NCBI GenBank assembly: GCA_032718475.1
Contig: JAUCBJ010006857.1
Location: 1-62,868, forward strand
Length of the DNA stretch: 62,868 bases
From: Nemertoderma westbladi
Taxonomy: Eukaryota; Xenacoelomorpha; Nemertodermatida; Nemertodermatidae
Reading direction: 5' to 3'
Shown here: positions 53,482-62,868 of the stretch, in pieces
Layout of the letters: each line of letters starts with the position of its first letter
Numbering within the stretch: the stretch's first letter is position 1
Program-made: the position numbers and the translations under genes
Notes under the pieces: generated by a model
What the model was told of the DNA's origin: nothing
Seen by the model: only the letters and a program-made list of their open reading frames with translations
The model's database searches: none

Positions 53482-54618
53482 TATCCCCAACTATATTGGT
53501 AAAATGCCACTGGTCCCATTTCCATTGTGCTCTCTCTTCGCACAATTTTCTACAACCTCACTCTAATTTTCCTCACGGACCTCGTTATCCATTACTCTCA
53601 CTCTAATCTTCCTTATGGACCTTGCTGTCCCTTACTCTCACTTCGGTCCCTTGGGACTCTTCCTCTCTCACTGCTCGCTCCCCATACTTGAATTGCACTC
53701 CTTTCACCTTTCACTCCTTCCTAAGTCTTGTCCTGCCGTTCTAGTCAAATAGTCCCCAGTCCCAGTACCTAATTGGAAAAAGGTTGTACTTGACTACGGT
53801 ACATATCATATGAGTTGTATATAATAATTAATTATTATATTATGTATTATATGTATTATGGTATATGCTCGTCTACATGACGCGTCTTAACCCCCCCTCT
53901 CGGAGGTGTTATGACCCATCACTCCCGGTCCCATCCATTTCATGCTCTCTCCGCCTTTCTCTTCCTTACTAACCTCTCCACCATCACGAACTTTTCCCGC
54001 GCTCACCCAATAGGTGGGGCCTTATAAAGGCTCAATTTAAGTGAGTGCCGTTAAACAAGATGTTACAAGTTTCGTTCAGTAATGGCCTTCCTCCTACCTT
54101 GTTCTTTCTTTCGTGCCAATATTCCCCTAACTTTATTTCATTTTTTTTTGTGTTCCCCCCCTGTCTGTGGTATTATCCTATCTACCTTCCTACTTCCTTA
54201 CGTGGCGCACTCAGTGCCCACAACTTCTAACTCTTATGGTACTACATACCCTACTACTACTCCTATGGTATACCTATATACCATACTCTACTCTCTTACT
54301 ATGTGGCGCTCTCAGTGCCCACAACTTCTAACTCTTATGGTACTATGTACCCTACTACTGCTACTATGGTATACCTATAAACCATACCCTCTACTCTCTT
54401 ACTATGTGGCACTCTTGGTGCCCACAACTTCTAACTCCTTCGGTACTATGTACCCTACTACTTAATGCTCGTACTATCTACTACTATTACTTTCTACTAT
54501 CTTACTACTTATTTTATTATTTGCTTATTATTTATTTTTTTTTATATTTTTATGTGTGGGAAGGGCGTCTCGCCCTCATTCCCACCCCCCTCAGTACAAC
54601 ATATTGGACGACTAAACT
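53482..54618 (-). other. 3' region of BEL element 2 with ORF3 remnant
   Basis: On the minus strand an ATG at 53984-53982 begins 14 codons (MVERLVRKRKAERA) that match the start of ORF3 in element 1 (MASKLIRKRTAES), with a similar leader (GGTGAGCG). The frame then stops and the rest of ORF3, about 2.4 kb, is deleted. The sequence beyond resumes homology with the region after ORF3 in element 1 (around 4840). Confidence 0.75.
54185..54465 (-). repeat. Tandem repeat of about 107 bp, three units
   Basis: Units share GTGCCCACAACTTCTAACTC and GGTACTATGTACCCTACTA (plus strand). It sits where element 1 has its 36-bp array; GGTACTATGTACC is again a small GGTAC..GTACC hairpin. Confidence 0.85.
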
Positions 54619-55877
54619 CTAAGGTGACCCTTCCAATACGCAACACTTTCCTACAGCCCTCCTGTAGGTCTTCCTATCTTTGGCCCCTATCTTTCCTCCT
54701 ATCCTCACTTCAACCGACCTGACTCTTCTGTCCTCATTGGGGTGAATATCTACCACTCTCGCTAGTCTCCATTGGTTATTGATGATTGTAACGTCAGTGA
54801 CAATTACCAAGTCACCCTTCTTTAACTCTCTACTGGTGTTCCTCCACTTACTCCTCCTATGCAGTGTCGGAAGATACTCTTCTACCCATCTCCTCCAATA
54901 CTCCGCTCTTATTGCCTTGGCGACTTTCCAACTTTGACGGGAATGTATGTCATCTGGGTCTACACCCCACATGTCGATCGTCACCGGCCTCTCCATTAGT
55001 AAATGTCCTGGCATTAGGATGTACAGTGATTCCGGGTTGTCATTCTCTGGGTATAGCGGTCTGCTATTAATGATTCCCTCTCACTTGGCTAACACTGTTC
55101 TTATTAAATCCTCGGTGACCATGTGGTTGTTCATCAGTTTGGTCATTAAACGTTTGGAACTTCCGACAAGCCTCTCTACACACCCTAATGTATGTGGCGC
55201 GTACAGCATTCTCCTTTCCCACTTTATTTGATGTCTTCTCATAGCCGCCCTGACATCGTCTCCCTCTAGGATGTCGAAGGCCTCGGCCAACTCGTTCTCC
55301 GCTCCCACAAAGTTGGTCCCGTTATCCGAATATATCATCTTCAGCGTTCCCCCTCTGCGGGTTACAAACCTTTCCAAGGCATTAATAAATGCCGACGCCA
55401 TGGCATCCTGCGCAAGTTCTATTCCAATGCTCTTGTGTTGTTGCAGACAACGATAATGCCGTAGCGTTTCTCCGTGTGCCGCATCACCTTTATCTTAATC
55501 GGCCCGAACATGTCCACGCCGCAGTGTGTAAATGGCGGGTGGTGATGTCTGACTCTGTTGGCCGGTAATGGCACCATCTCCTGTACGGCCCTCTCCTTTC
55601 TTGTCCGTCGGCAGGTCTGGCACTGCCCCACTACCACCTTCACCTTCTTCCTAATTTGGGTGATCCAGAACGTCCTTCATATTATGGGTTTCGGTGGGAT
55701 AACTAAGCTGTTGTTGTTCACCACTCTGGAATTCATCACCAGAATCCCGTCGTCATTCAACTGCGGGGACAGCGTGTTGAGTTTGCTGTCTCGATGAAGG
55801 TGTTGTTGCTTGCTGACCCTGTCCACTTCGTCGGCGCACTCCTTTCTTTGCTCATATCGTATTACGGCTTTAGCCAC
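54619..55877 (-). pseudogene. BEL element 2 integrase
   Basis: Three frames in order: 55643-55419 (zinc-binding end CQTCRRTRKERA and first catalytic Asp in CGVDMFGPI), 55401-55081 (YSDNGTNFVGAE and CVERLVGSSKR, second Asp and Glu), 55014-54619 (GHLLMERPVTIDMWG and the C-terminal domain). 55877-55677 is the region just before. Highly similar to element 1 at 2-763 in sequence order and motifs. Frameshifts at about 55410 and 55050 inactivate it. Confidence 0.88.
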
Positions 55878-56028
55878 TCCTTCCAGATCGATGGTTGGTG
55901 TCCTATTGCTATCCTTCCCAACTCCCCCGAGGAAATCCCCATAGGCCCTTAGTTCTGAACTTCTTAGTTTTGTACCAGCTGGAGCTGTAACTGAGCAACC
56001 TATCCGTCGGATTATCGCATAGTTCTGA

Positions 56029-56769
56029 TCATGGTTCGCGTCGCATCGCCTCTGATTTCGGTGGCACTTCCTTGATCTTCCTCACCAACTGGCTGTATAT
56101 CTCCTCCCCCTCTGAATCTTCTCCCTCCTCTTCTGCTACTACTTCCTCTGTGCCTGGGTCCACCTTCCTCATTGGTGGCCAGGCCGATCTATCGTTAAAA
56201 AAGTGTGGCCCATGCTGCCACAACCCTTCTTTCTTCGAGAAGTGTTGCGTACAATGCCCCTCAATAACAGATCTGCTGGATTGTCGTTGGTAGGGCAGTA
56301 ATGCCACCTTTCAAGATCAGTGTCGCCCTTATCTCGTCTCTCCTGTTTGCGACGAATATAGGGTATCTTGTCTTCTCGTTATGTAGCACCCTAACACTAC
56401 CATGGAGTCCATCCAGTAGTGTGTCTCCACTATGTTGGGTATAGTGTCCATCAAGTAAGCTGTTGCCCTTACTCCTAACCTCGCAGCTGTCAGCTCGAGC
56501 TTCGGCACTGATGCTGAATCTGGTGGCGTCGACTTTGCTTTACTGAACGCAAGCCAGGGCTTATGAGCTCCGTTTTGCTGTACCAAATAAAGTGCCGCTC
56601 CATATGCTTCCAAGGATGCATCGGAAAACATGTGTAGATCCAGATCCGTCATGTTTCTGTCCGGGAAGTACACGCGTGGCATGCTGTACGTCCCCATCTC
56701 CTCTAGACTCCCCGTCCACTTACTCCAATGTCTACTTCTTTCTTCCGGGACCTCGCATATCCCACTCAT
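56029..56769 (-). pseudogene. BEL element 2 RNase H region
   Basis: 56769-56329 reads LHMFSDASLEAYGAALYL, the first catalytic Asp motif of BEL RNase H, then PKLELTAARLG and HYWMDSMVVLG. 56307-56029 continues in another frame with the acidic linker before integrase. RNase H removes RNA template during reverse transcription. Confidence 0.8.
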
Positions 56770-57385
56770 CCTTTAACTTATATACTTTCTTTAGTATTTG
56801 CTTCCCCGTGACTAACAATGGGGATGCTAGGCCTAGGGGATAGTATATCCTTGCTATGTAAGATACATAGCCCCGCTTAGTGTGGATCTCTGCACCCTCT
56901 TGGCTCAGTTGATACCCCAACTCATCCGTCTCCCGGTTCCACACGATCCCTAGCACCTTTTGCTGCGACTCCACTCTCTTGTTCGCGTTTGGCTCATCGA
57001 TCGGTAACATCACGGCCCACCCCTTTTCAACGTATTTCTTAATTGTCTTGTGGATGTACTCGTCCTTGTCGGGGCTCCGTCTGAGCGTCTGTTTCAGTTT
57101 GCGAAGCCTCATGAGTACCATCCCTTTGTTATCTGGTAACGGTATCTTTGGTTGTTTCCACACCATCCCTATGGTGTACCGTCCCCCTTCGCACTTCATT
57201 GACTTCATTATTTCTTCTATGTACGATACATAGCCCCGCTTAGTGTGGATCTCTGCACCCTCTTGGCTTAGTTGATACTCCAACTCATCTGTCTCCCTGT
57301 TCCACACGATCCCTAGCACCTTTTGCTGCGACTCCACTCTCTTGTTTGCCATAATCTGTCCCTTTACCGTTGTGGGATTGTCCAT
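56732..57385 (-). pseudogene. BEL element 2 post-RT region with displaced RT N-terminal segment
   Basis: The post-RT block (KRVESQQKVLGIVWNRETDE ... TKRGYVSYI) occurs twice, around 57350-57220 and 56990-56860. Between the two copies sits a piece that belongs before RT (YTIGMVWKQPKIPLPDN, MRLRKLKQTL, YVEKGWAVMLPIDEPN). The region ends YPLGLASPLLVTGKQIL, the normal sequence after RT. The displaced piece is missing from its expected place near 58060. Confidence 0.75.
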
Positions 57386-57397
57386 GGTCGACTCTGG

Positions 57398-58082
57398 TCA
57401 TTTGTCTTCTATGGCCTTCATAAATTCCTCGGAGCTGGACTGGAACTTAGTAAGGTTGAACCCGGATTCTTTTAGGATGTCGCGAACCTTGCGCCCTATC
57501 TCTAGTATCTCTTCAACCTTGTTTCCAGATCCCATCCCGTCATCTACATAGAAACTGCGTCGAATCATGTCGATCGCCTCTGCACTATACTCTCCTTCCT
57601 TGCCCTCTACTGTATCTCTTACAGCCGTAGTCGTTGTGAATGAGGACGACTTGGCCCCCATGTTTTGCACCACCATTTTATACATTGGTATCTCAGACGG
57701 TTCTTCGTCGCCATTGTACCATAGGAAGCGCTGACTTTCGCTGTCTTCTTCCGTCACACGGACTTGGTTGAACATGCCTTCGATGTCGCTCGTGAAGGCG
57801 TGCCTCCCATTTCTGAATCTCGACAGGACCTCTATCCCCGAGTTGTAGATGTTGGGGCCATCCAGCAGATAGTCGTTCAGGCTCTTGCTATTCATTTTGG
57901 CCGATGCGTTGAACCACCATCCGCTGTTTACCCTTCTTTGGATCTAAAGCCATGTGCAGTGGCAAATAGTAGGTCCTGTCTGTGTTTGGCTCGTTGATCG
58001 GTAACTCCACGGCCCACCCCTCTTTAGTTGCTCCTCTGCTCCTTCGTCCTCCATCTCCCCCATTATGCCTGCGAACATGCAC
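57398..58082 (-). pseudogene. BEL element 2 reverse transcriptase
   Basis: 58082-57888 reads WAVELPINEP and YLPLHMALDPKKGKQRMVV. 57895-57398 holds RFRNGRHAFTSDIEGMFNQV (motif A with Asp), RFLWYNGDEEP, and RSFYVDDGMGSG with an intact YVDD box. The N-terminal RT segment normally before WAVELP is missing here and appears displaced at about 56990-57230. The 8-bp overlap marks a frameshift. Confidence 0.85.
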
Positions 58083-58908
58083 CCTGATATCTCCGACACC
58101 GTGAATGGAATTTTGGTTTAATTGGGCCGCTAAGCATCCATCCGAACAGCGTAAGAATCGCCATCGGATCCCGCTGCTTATTCTCTCCGAATATGGTCCG
58201 TACTCTCTCGTGGGCCGTCGGACAATCCATACCGACTATGATGGATACCTTCAAGACGTCCACTTCGGGTATTGAGAAATCGATATCGTCCAGAAACCGG
58301 CATTGCTCGACCTCGATCCTGGTGGGCCACCTGGCATTTATATTAATCGATTCTATTATTTGAATGGGGTCGATGGTCGCCCCATAATCACATCCTGGTG
58401 CTATTGCTGATATCTCGCACCGTCCCGTTCTCATCTCCAGGACCTCATCCTTGCTCGAGATAGTAGTTACCGCCATCCTACTCGGCCTCGTCTGCAACCT
58501 TATCTCCTTGGCCACCCAATTCTCCACCAGCATGAAGGCTACTCCGCTGTTGACCAGCATCAATGTCATGACTGATCGGCCGCTTTCTCCTATCACCCTC
58601 ACCGGCACCACCCCGAGTAGTACCGTTCCCCTTCTCTTTGCTCCTATGGGGCTTGTCGCCATCATTTGACCTTTGCCTTGACCGAAACTTATTGGTGTCT
58701 CCTTACACCCTTCAACTCTGTGTCCTCCTACCACACATCGGTGACAAATTCCGTTCTTATCAGCGTAGGCTATCCGATCTTGTTCGAGTAACGCCTGCCA
58801 ATGCTTACAGTCCATGGTCTTATGGGTTCCATCTCTATGCAATTGACATTTGTATCCTGGATTGTAGCGTTCCTTGTATAGCCCTACACTTATTGCGCAT
58901 AGATTCAT
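58063..58908 (-). pseudogene. BEL element 2 zinc motif and aspartic protease (catalytic Asp lost)
   Basis: 281 codons open. The N-terminal part has CQLHRDGTHKTMDC and CHRCVVGGHRVEGC zinc-binding motifs typical of BEL Gag-Pol. The protease follows, but its active site reads LVNSG instead of the usual LVDSG or LIDSG (element 4 has LIDSG at 45664), so the catalytic Asp is Asn and the enzyme should be dead. The rest (VENWVAKEIRL, VGMDCPTAHE) fits the BEL protease, which matures Gag-Pol. The frame ends just before RT. Confidence 0.85.
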
Positions 58909-59187
58909 ATCTATCGGTTTAGTGTTTTGGTTATTTGGATATGGCCTACTGGGTGTGTTGGGATTATATTTGTTTGTGTTATTATTTTGTCCCTGTTCGT
59001 GCCATGGTGTGGCCCTACTCCCAGCTATCTGTGGTCTTGTAGTCCCCTGTGTCGCCGCGTATGGTAGTGACTGTCTTAACTTAACTTCTTAACTTCTTTA
59101 TGCTGACAGGGTTATCCTGTAGTCTGCCTGATGTTATCCCCCTCAAGGTTTGTCGGATGATCTTAGCAGGGTGTCAGAATTCCCTGT

Positions 59188-61022
59188 CTAGGGCCCGCCA
59201 TGCAGTCGTGAATCTTGGTACTTACGATACCTTGGTACTGACTTACGATGTCGTATGCTGCCCCCCCCCCCCCCTGTGTAAACTTGTAAGTATTTTAGGC
59301 ACTCCACCTGCGTCAGATTCTTCGTCAATATTTCGTTACTGTACATACGTCGAAATTGCAGATATTCCTCTGGTTTGCTACCATCGAATTTCAACGGCTC
59401 CACTGGTGGTAGCTAGATCCTGGTCTTAAGCGCGTCGATGAGTGTTGCCATTCCCATTGCTTGTACTTCTAGCGCGTTCGATGGTTGTTGTGCAGATTCC
59501 CCTGCTGTTGGGTATGGTTCGCCCGTCGGGCCTGTCAACCTCCTCTGCGTTGGATATATCATCGGGGGTAACGGTCCCCTCCATATCTCTGAGTCACACG
59601 ACTTATTTGGGTCTAAGGGGTTTGGGGTTTTTGTTCTTGGTTGAGTATATTGCTGATATTGTAATGGGGGAATGTCTCCCCCCCCCCCCCCCCACTGGTG
59701 TTATATTTGGTACTGGGGTTGATGTTACTATGTTAGGGCCCATGCATATATCGGCAATAGCTCCCCCCTCCCCTGGGTATATATTATATCCTTGCATATT
59801 ATAGTCATACTGGTGTGCAGGTACCGGTATAGGCCTATCCACCTTTTGCCTACCTACCAGTATGTATGCCATGACTTCCGGGTCCAACCCCATTGTCCAC
59901 GCTACGCTATCGCCTACACTATCTCTTTCAGCATGGCCTATAGTATGTGCAGTAAGGCCTACAGTATGTCCTGCAGTCTGCATGTGTCCTTCTGGACCGA
60001 AGTTTAATCTTCTCGAATATTCCAAGAAGTCCTCCCTGTGACTACCATACTCTCGATTGGCAGCTACGTTCCGTGGGGAAGTTTCTCTTCGATCCCCTCT
60101 CCAGTTCTTGTCCTCACACCGGTACATCCTGTACCCTTCTCCCGGTGTGTGGTATATCTCACCAGGTTGCGTCACTCAGGGGTGACGGAAATCTCCCGGA
60201 GTTCGACCACACCAACTCTCTAACTCCATCTCTACTACCGACGGTTCACTGTCCGTCCTTCCTCTCTGGTTGCTCGTAGCAACGCTTCTATTCTCTTCAT
60301 TTTGTCTCCCTTCAGTGTAGTGATCCCCCTCGTGAGATCTCCCAAATAAACTCTTCTTCCGTCTTCCGACTGGGTTCGACGTCCTCTCACTCGCCCGCTC
60401 ACGGCGCCAACCTCTCTCTCTCTCTCTCTGCCCGGTTGGATGGTTCTGGGGATACTCGCAACCCCCCTACTATTCTCTGTTGTCGGGTGCCGCGGTTCAC
60501 CTAACTCGCCGCGCGCATTGTCCACTGACACTTGTGGGACGTTCTCTGCCCCCCCCCCCTCGCCAATAATCTATCGTAGTGGGGTGCCCATAGCCCCCCC
60601 CCCCATTCGCTACCTCTTACGTCACTACCTCCTACTTCGCTTCTACGCCCCTCTCTAGTCGACGCACTATCTCTACCCTGGCTGGGTCTACTCACCCCTG
60701 CCTTTCCCTGTGCGACTGCGTGGCCTTGCAGGCTCCCGTTGGGTTGACTCACCCCCGCTACTCCCTGCGTAACTACGTGGCCTTGCAGGCTCTCGTTGGG
60801 TTGACTCACCCCCGCTACTCCTTGTGCAACTACGTGGCCTTGCAGGCTCTCGTTGGCCGGACCACTTGTCTCCCCTACGTTGGGATTAATTGCACCGTAA
60901 TTAATAATATTGTTAATTTCCTCAGGGTTATTATTTAATGTAATATTGTTACCTAAATTATTATTTAAATTATTTAAATTATTTTGTTCGGAATTAGGGT
61001 TGTTATTTGGATTACATTGCAC
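59188..61022 (-). pseudogene. BEL element 2 Gag, middle part in several frames
   Basis: 61022-60501 is Asn-rich (NNLNNLNNNLGNN) and then has three 20-residue repeats (ESLQGHVV.QGVAGVSQP). 60531-60235 is Arg/Glu-rich. 60175-59603 is Gag of unknown fold. 59403-59188 reads PLKFDGSKPEEYLQFRRMYS, the conserved start of the BEL Gag domain also seen in element 3. The frame changes coincide with C-runs on the plus strand (59261-59274, 59678-59693, 60549-60559, 60594-60604, 61213-61237), suggesting homopolymer slippage. Confidence 0.75.
60705..60865 (-). repeat. 60-bp coding repeat, three units
   Basis: Three in-frame 60-bp units (plus strand GTGGCCTTGCAGGCTCTCGT) encode the 20-residue repeat in Gag. 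Confidence 0.9.
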
Positions 61023-61237
61023 ATTTAAATTAGAATTATTATTTGGATTATTTTGAACATTTTAATTAGAATTATTATTTGGATTATTTTGCACATTTAA
61101 ATTAGAATTATTATAACCGGGTAAAATATTATTTCCTGCTAGAAAGGTTTGATTAGGGTTGTCTATTATGGTACTACTAATATTAACTCCCTCTAGCGTA
61201 TTATTATTATTACCCCCCCCCCCCCCCCCCCCCCCCC

Positions 61238-61508
61238 GCCCGTATGTTTACACCAGTCCTGGGTCTGTCATCCGGTACCTGTAAGTGGGGTATTAACAAA
61301 GGTTTCCATTACCTCTGGTTCCTCGTAAATACTGCCCAAACCAGCCTCACTCTCCCATAATACCAACTTTGCCAGTTCTAACTGGCACTTTTGCTTTGCT
61401 TTGTATTGCATAAGCCCCCTCAACAGGGTATGCAATATGCATATCATCCCGTATACGCTTTCCCGCTCTCTCTCTCTCTCTCTCTATCCTCTCTCAAACT
61501 TTGGTTTG
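61238..61508. other. Gag spacer of BEL element 2
   Basis: Degenerate Gag sequence between a 25-C run and the coiled-coil part; a (CT)n microsatellite lies near 61467-61484. Confidence 0.4.
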
Positions 61509-62693
61509 CTAATTCTGCCTCCCTCGCGTCCCGCTCTCTACGCTTGTTCTCCACTTTCGCCCCCACTCTTTACGCTCGTTCTCCACTTTCGCCTCCCACT
61601 CTTTACGCTCATTCACCTCCCTTGCCTCCCGCTCCCTACGTTCCTTCTCTACTCTCGCCTCCCGTTCCTCGCGCTCGTTTATCTCTCTCTCCTCCTGCTC
61701 TCTATAGTTTCTCGCCACCCTCTCGGCCCTTTCTTTACACTCTCTTGCTAGTTCTCTCTCCCTCTCCAATAGTGCAGTTCCCTCATCTAATTGCCTCTCC
61801 AACTCCTTTTGATCCAGCGCCACAATGTCTAGTTGACATGCCAGATCTATCTCTAACACCCTTCTTGCTTTTGCGGAGGATGTAGCGGACTTATCGGTCG
61901 TGACGGACTCCCGTCGCCTCTCTGTCCTACTAACTTTCCCCCATTTTCCGGGGTTCTCGCTAACCAACGACACCAAATCCTCGGGGTTAACCTCGGGTTT
62001 GCCATCGTGCGGGTCCGCCCATCCCATTAACTTAATTCCCCTTGCATCCACTAAGTAACGCCCTACGTACACTAAGTCTGGCTCCATTACCCCGGACCGC
62101 CACAATTCAAACAGTTCTGTGGCGACCACCCTCGCTCTCTCACTCAGCAGTTCTCCCTGTCCAAAACGTACTAAATAACGAAAATGTTTATTCAACTCAG
62201 ATATCCTCTGGTATAGTTTAGGCTGGTCTACCTTTCTCCCCTCCTTAGCCTCTTTGAGTAGTGTCTTTGTGGCGTTTAAGGCCCATCATAGCCAATCACT
62301 CGCCCCGACATCATCTTCGTTGACTCTACCTTCTCTCCTCGTCCGGCGTCGTACCGGCGGCCCCACCGTCGCCATTCTGGTGGGCCATCCATCGCCCTCA
62401 GCCTGTGGCTGGCCATTGACTTCGGTACTCCGACCGCCATCGTCGTCGTGCGTCGACTCGTCTCTCTCTCTCCCTCGTAGTTGACGGCCGCCCTCCGCTT
62501 GGGTAGCCGCATCATCCCTCGTTGGCGAAACCGGCGTGGCAGGCCAATACCGTCTCATCGAGGCCTCTCGGATCGTTTGGTTGGTGTCGTCCGGGGTCCG
62601 GTATGCCAAACCGGTATGCCGGTGCGGTGCGGCTATCTTTCTCCCTCTGACTGTTGGGGCTCCTGTTCGCTCATCCTTTTGTCTTGCAGTCAC
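61509..62693 (-). pseudogene. BEL element 2 Gag N-terminal part with coiled coil
   Basis: One frame from about 62693 to 61509, interrupted by a single TGA near 62286. The first part is basic and low-complexity; the second (62195-61509) has a folded-looking segment (LVRFGQGELLSERARVVATE) and a long Glu/Arg coiled coil with repeated EREAREVNERKEWEAKVENE-like units. This resembles the coiled coil of element 3 Gag in position. Gag would build the particle. No convincing ATG starts the frame. Confidence 0.7.
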
Positions 62694-62722
62694 AGTTTCA
62701 GTTGTAGGTGGCAGTTTTCGAC

Positions 62723-62868
62723 TGTGACAGGATCGTAGATCCCGACCGGGTTAGATTTAGTACGCGTCACCGTTCTGCTGGGGCTGTCGAGCTATAGTCG
62801 TTTTGGCCGAAGGCCTTTGGGGAAAATAACAGAGTTTGTGTTTCTCAGTGTTAATGTTCCAAATGAGA
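62723..62868 (-). repeat. 5' LTR of BEL element 2 (right end of window)
   Basis: TGTGACAGGATC start in plus orientation is the LTR end; it continues past the window. It matches 47756-47824 and 52956-53035 and contains the empty Gypsy target at 62788-62791. No TGG-type primer site is seen next to it (62722 downwards). Confidence 0.9.

Larger units (their letters stand above)
47756..62868 (-). mobile_element. BEL/Pao element 2 (minus strand, with Gypsy inserted in its 3' LTR)
   Basis: Runs right to left: 5' LTR (62868 and beyond to 62723), Gag (62693-59188), protease (58908-58063), RT (58082-57398), rearranged region (57385-56732), RNase H (56769-56029), integrase (55877-54619), repeats and ORF3 remnant, hairpin and G-run, then the 3' LTR (53430-52956 plus 47824-47756). 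Same family as element 1 by its integrase and 3' region. Frames are broken in many places, several at long G/C homopolymers. Confidence 0.88.

Noticed and set aside
61400-61885. Ser/Leu/Pro-rich plus-strand ORFs
   Set aside because: Antisense of the Gag coiled coil of BEL element 2 and a (CT)n stretch.

Overview
This is a transposon-packed stretch of an animal, almost certainly invertebrate, genome. BEL/Pao LTR retrotransposons (a metazoan-restricted group) dominate, with a CsRn1-type Gypsy element, several non-LTR retrotransposons, piggyBac-type MITEs and tRNA-derived SINE-like repeats. No rRNA, intact tRNA, CRISPR or bacterial-style operon is seen. The only segment that looks like host coding sequence is one exon on the minus strand at 43383-43521, resembling the C-terminal exon of a Ly6/uPAR GPI-anchored protein. 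The species cannot be named from the sequence.

Layout. 1-5915: 3' part of BEL element 1 (+): integrase tail, a 36-bp minisatellite, an extra ORF ('ORF3') encoding an RNase D/DEDD-like exonuclease domain and, after one in-frame TAG, three CCHC zinc knuckles, then a hairpin, a G-run and a 549-bp LTR. 5916-8800: 5'-truncated CR1/L2-like LINE. 8946-10480: 3' end of another retroelement. 10820-11692: MITE. 12499-24491: BEL element 3, complete with 1224-bp LTRs (one difference noticed) and 5-bp target duplication GGGAT; it keeps a 1369-codon Gag-protease ORF but has lost reverse transcriptase and integrase. 26478-38170: LINEs of two RTE-like families nested three deep, with target duplications at two levels. 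38621-40171 and 42839-43280: two more MITEs. 41340-42293: LINE fragment. 43850-62868: nested BEL elements (element 4 contains a solo LTR and element 5; element 5 contains element 2; element 2's LTR contains the young Gypsy element at 47825-52955).

The most notable finding is ORF3 of BEL element 1. Element 2, a separate insertion of the same family on the other strand, keeps the same downstream architecture and a recognisable remnant of the ORF3 start, so ORF3 appears to belong to the family rather than being a chance insertion. I know of no standard BEL/Pao gene that combines an exonuclease-like domain with zinc knuckles in the env position. Its function is unknown and its last catalytic position looks changed.

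Several insertion events can be read directly because the window also holds the unoccupied site: Gypsy (target CGAG, empty at 62788) and MITE B (target TTAA, empty near 40515).
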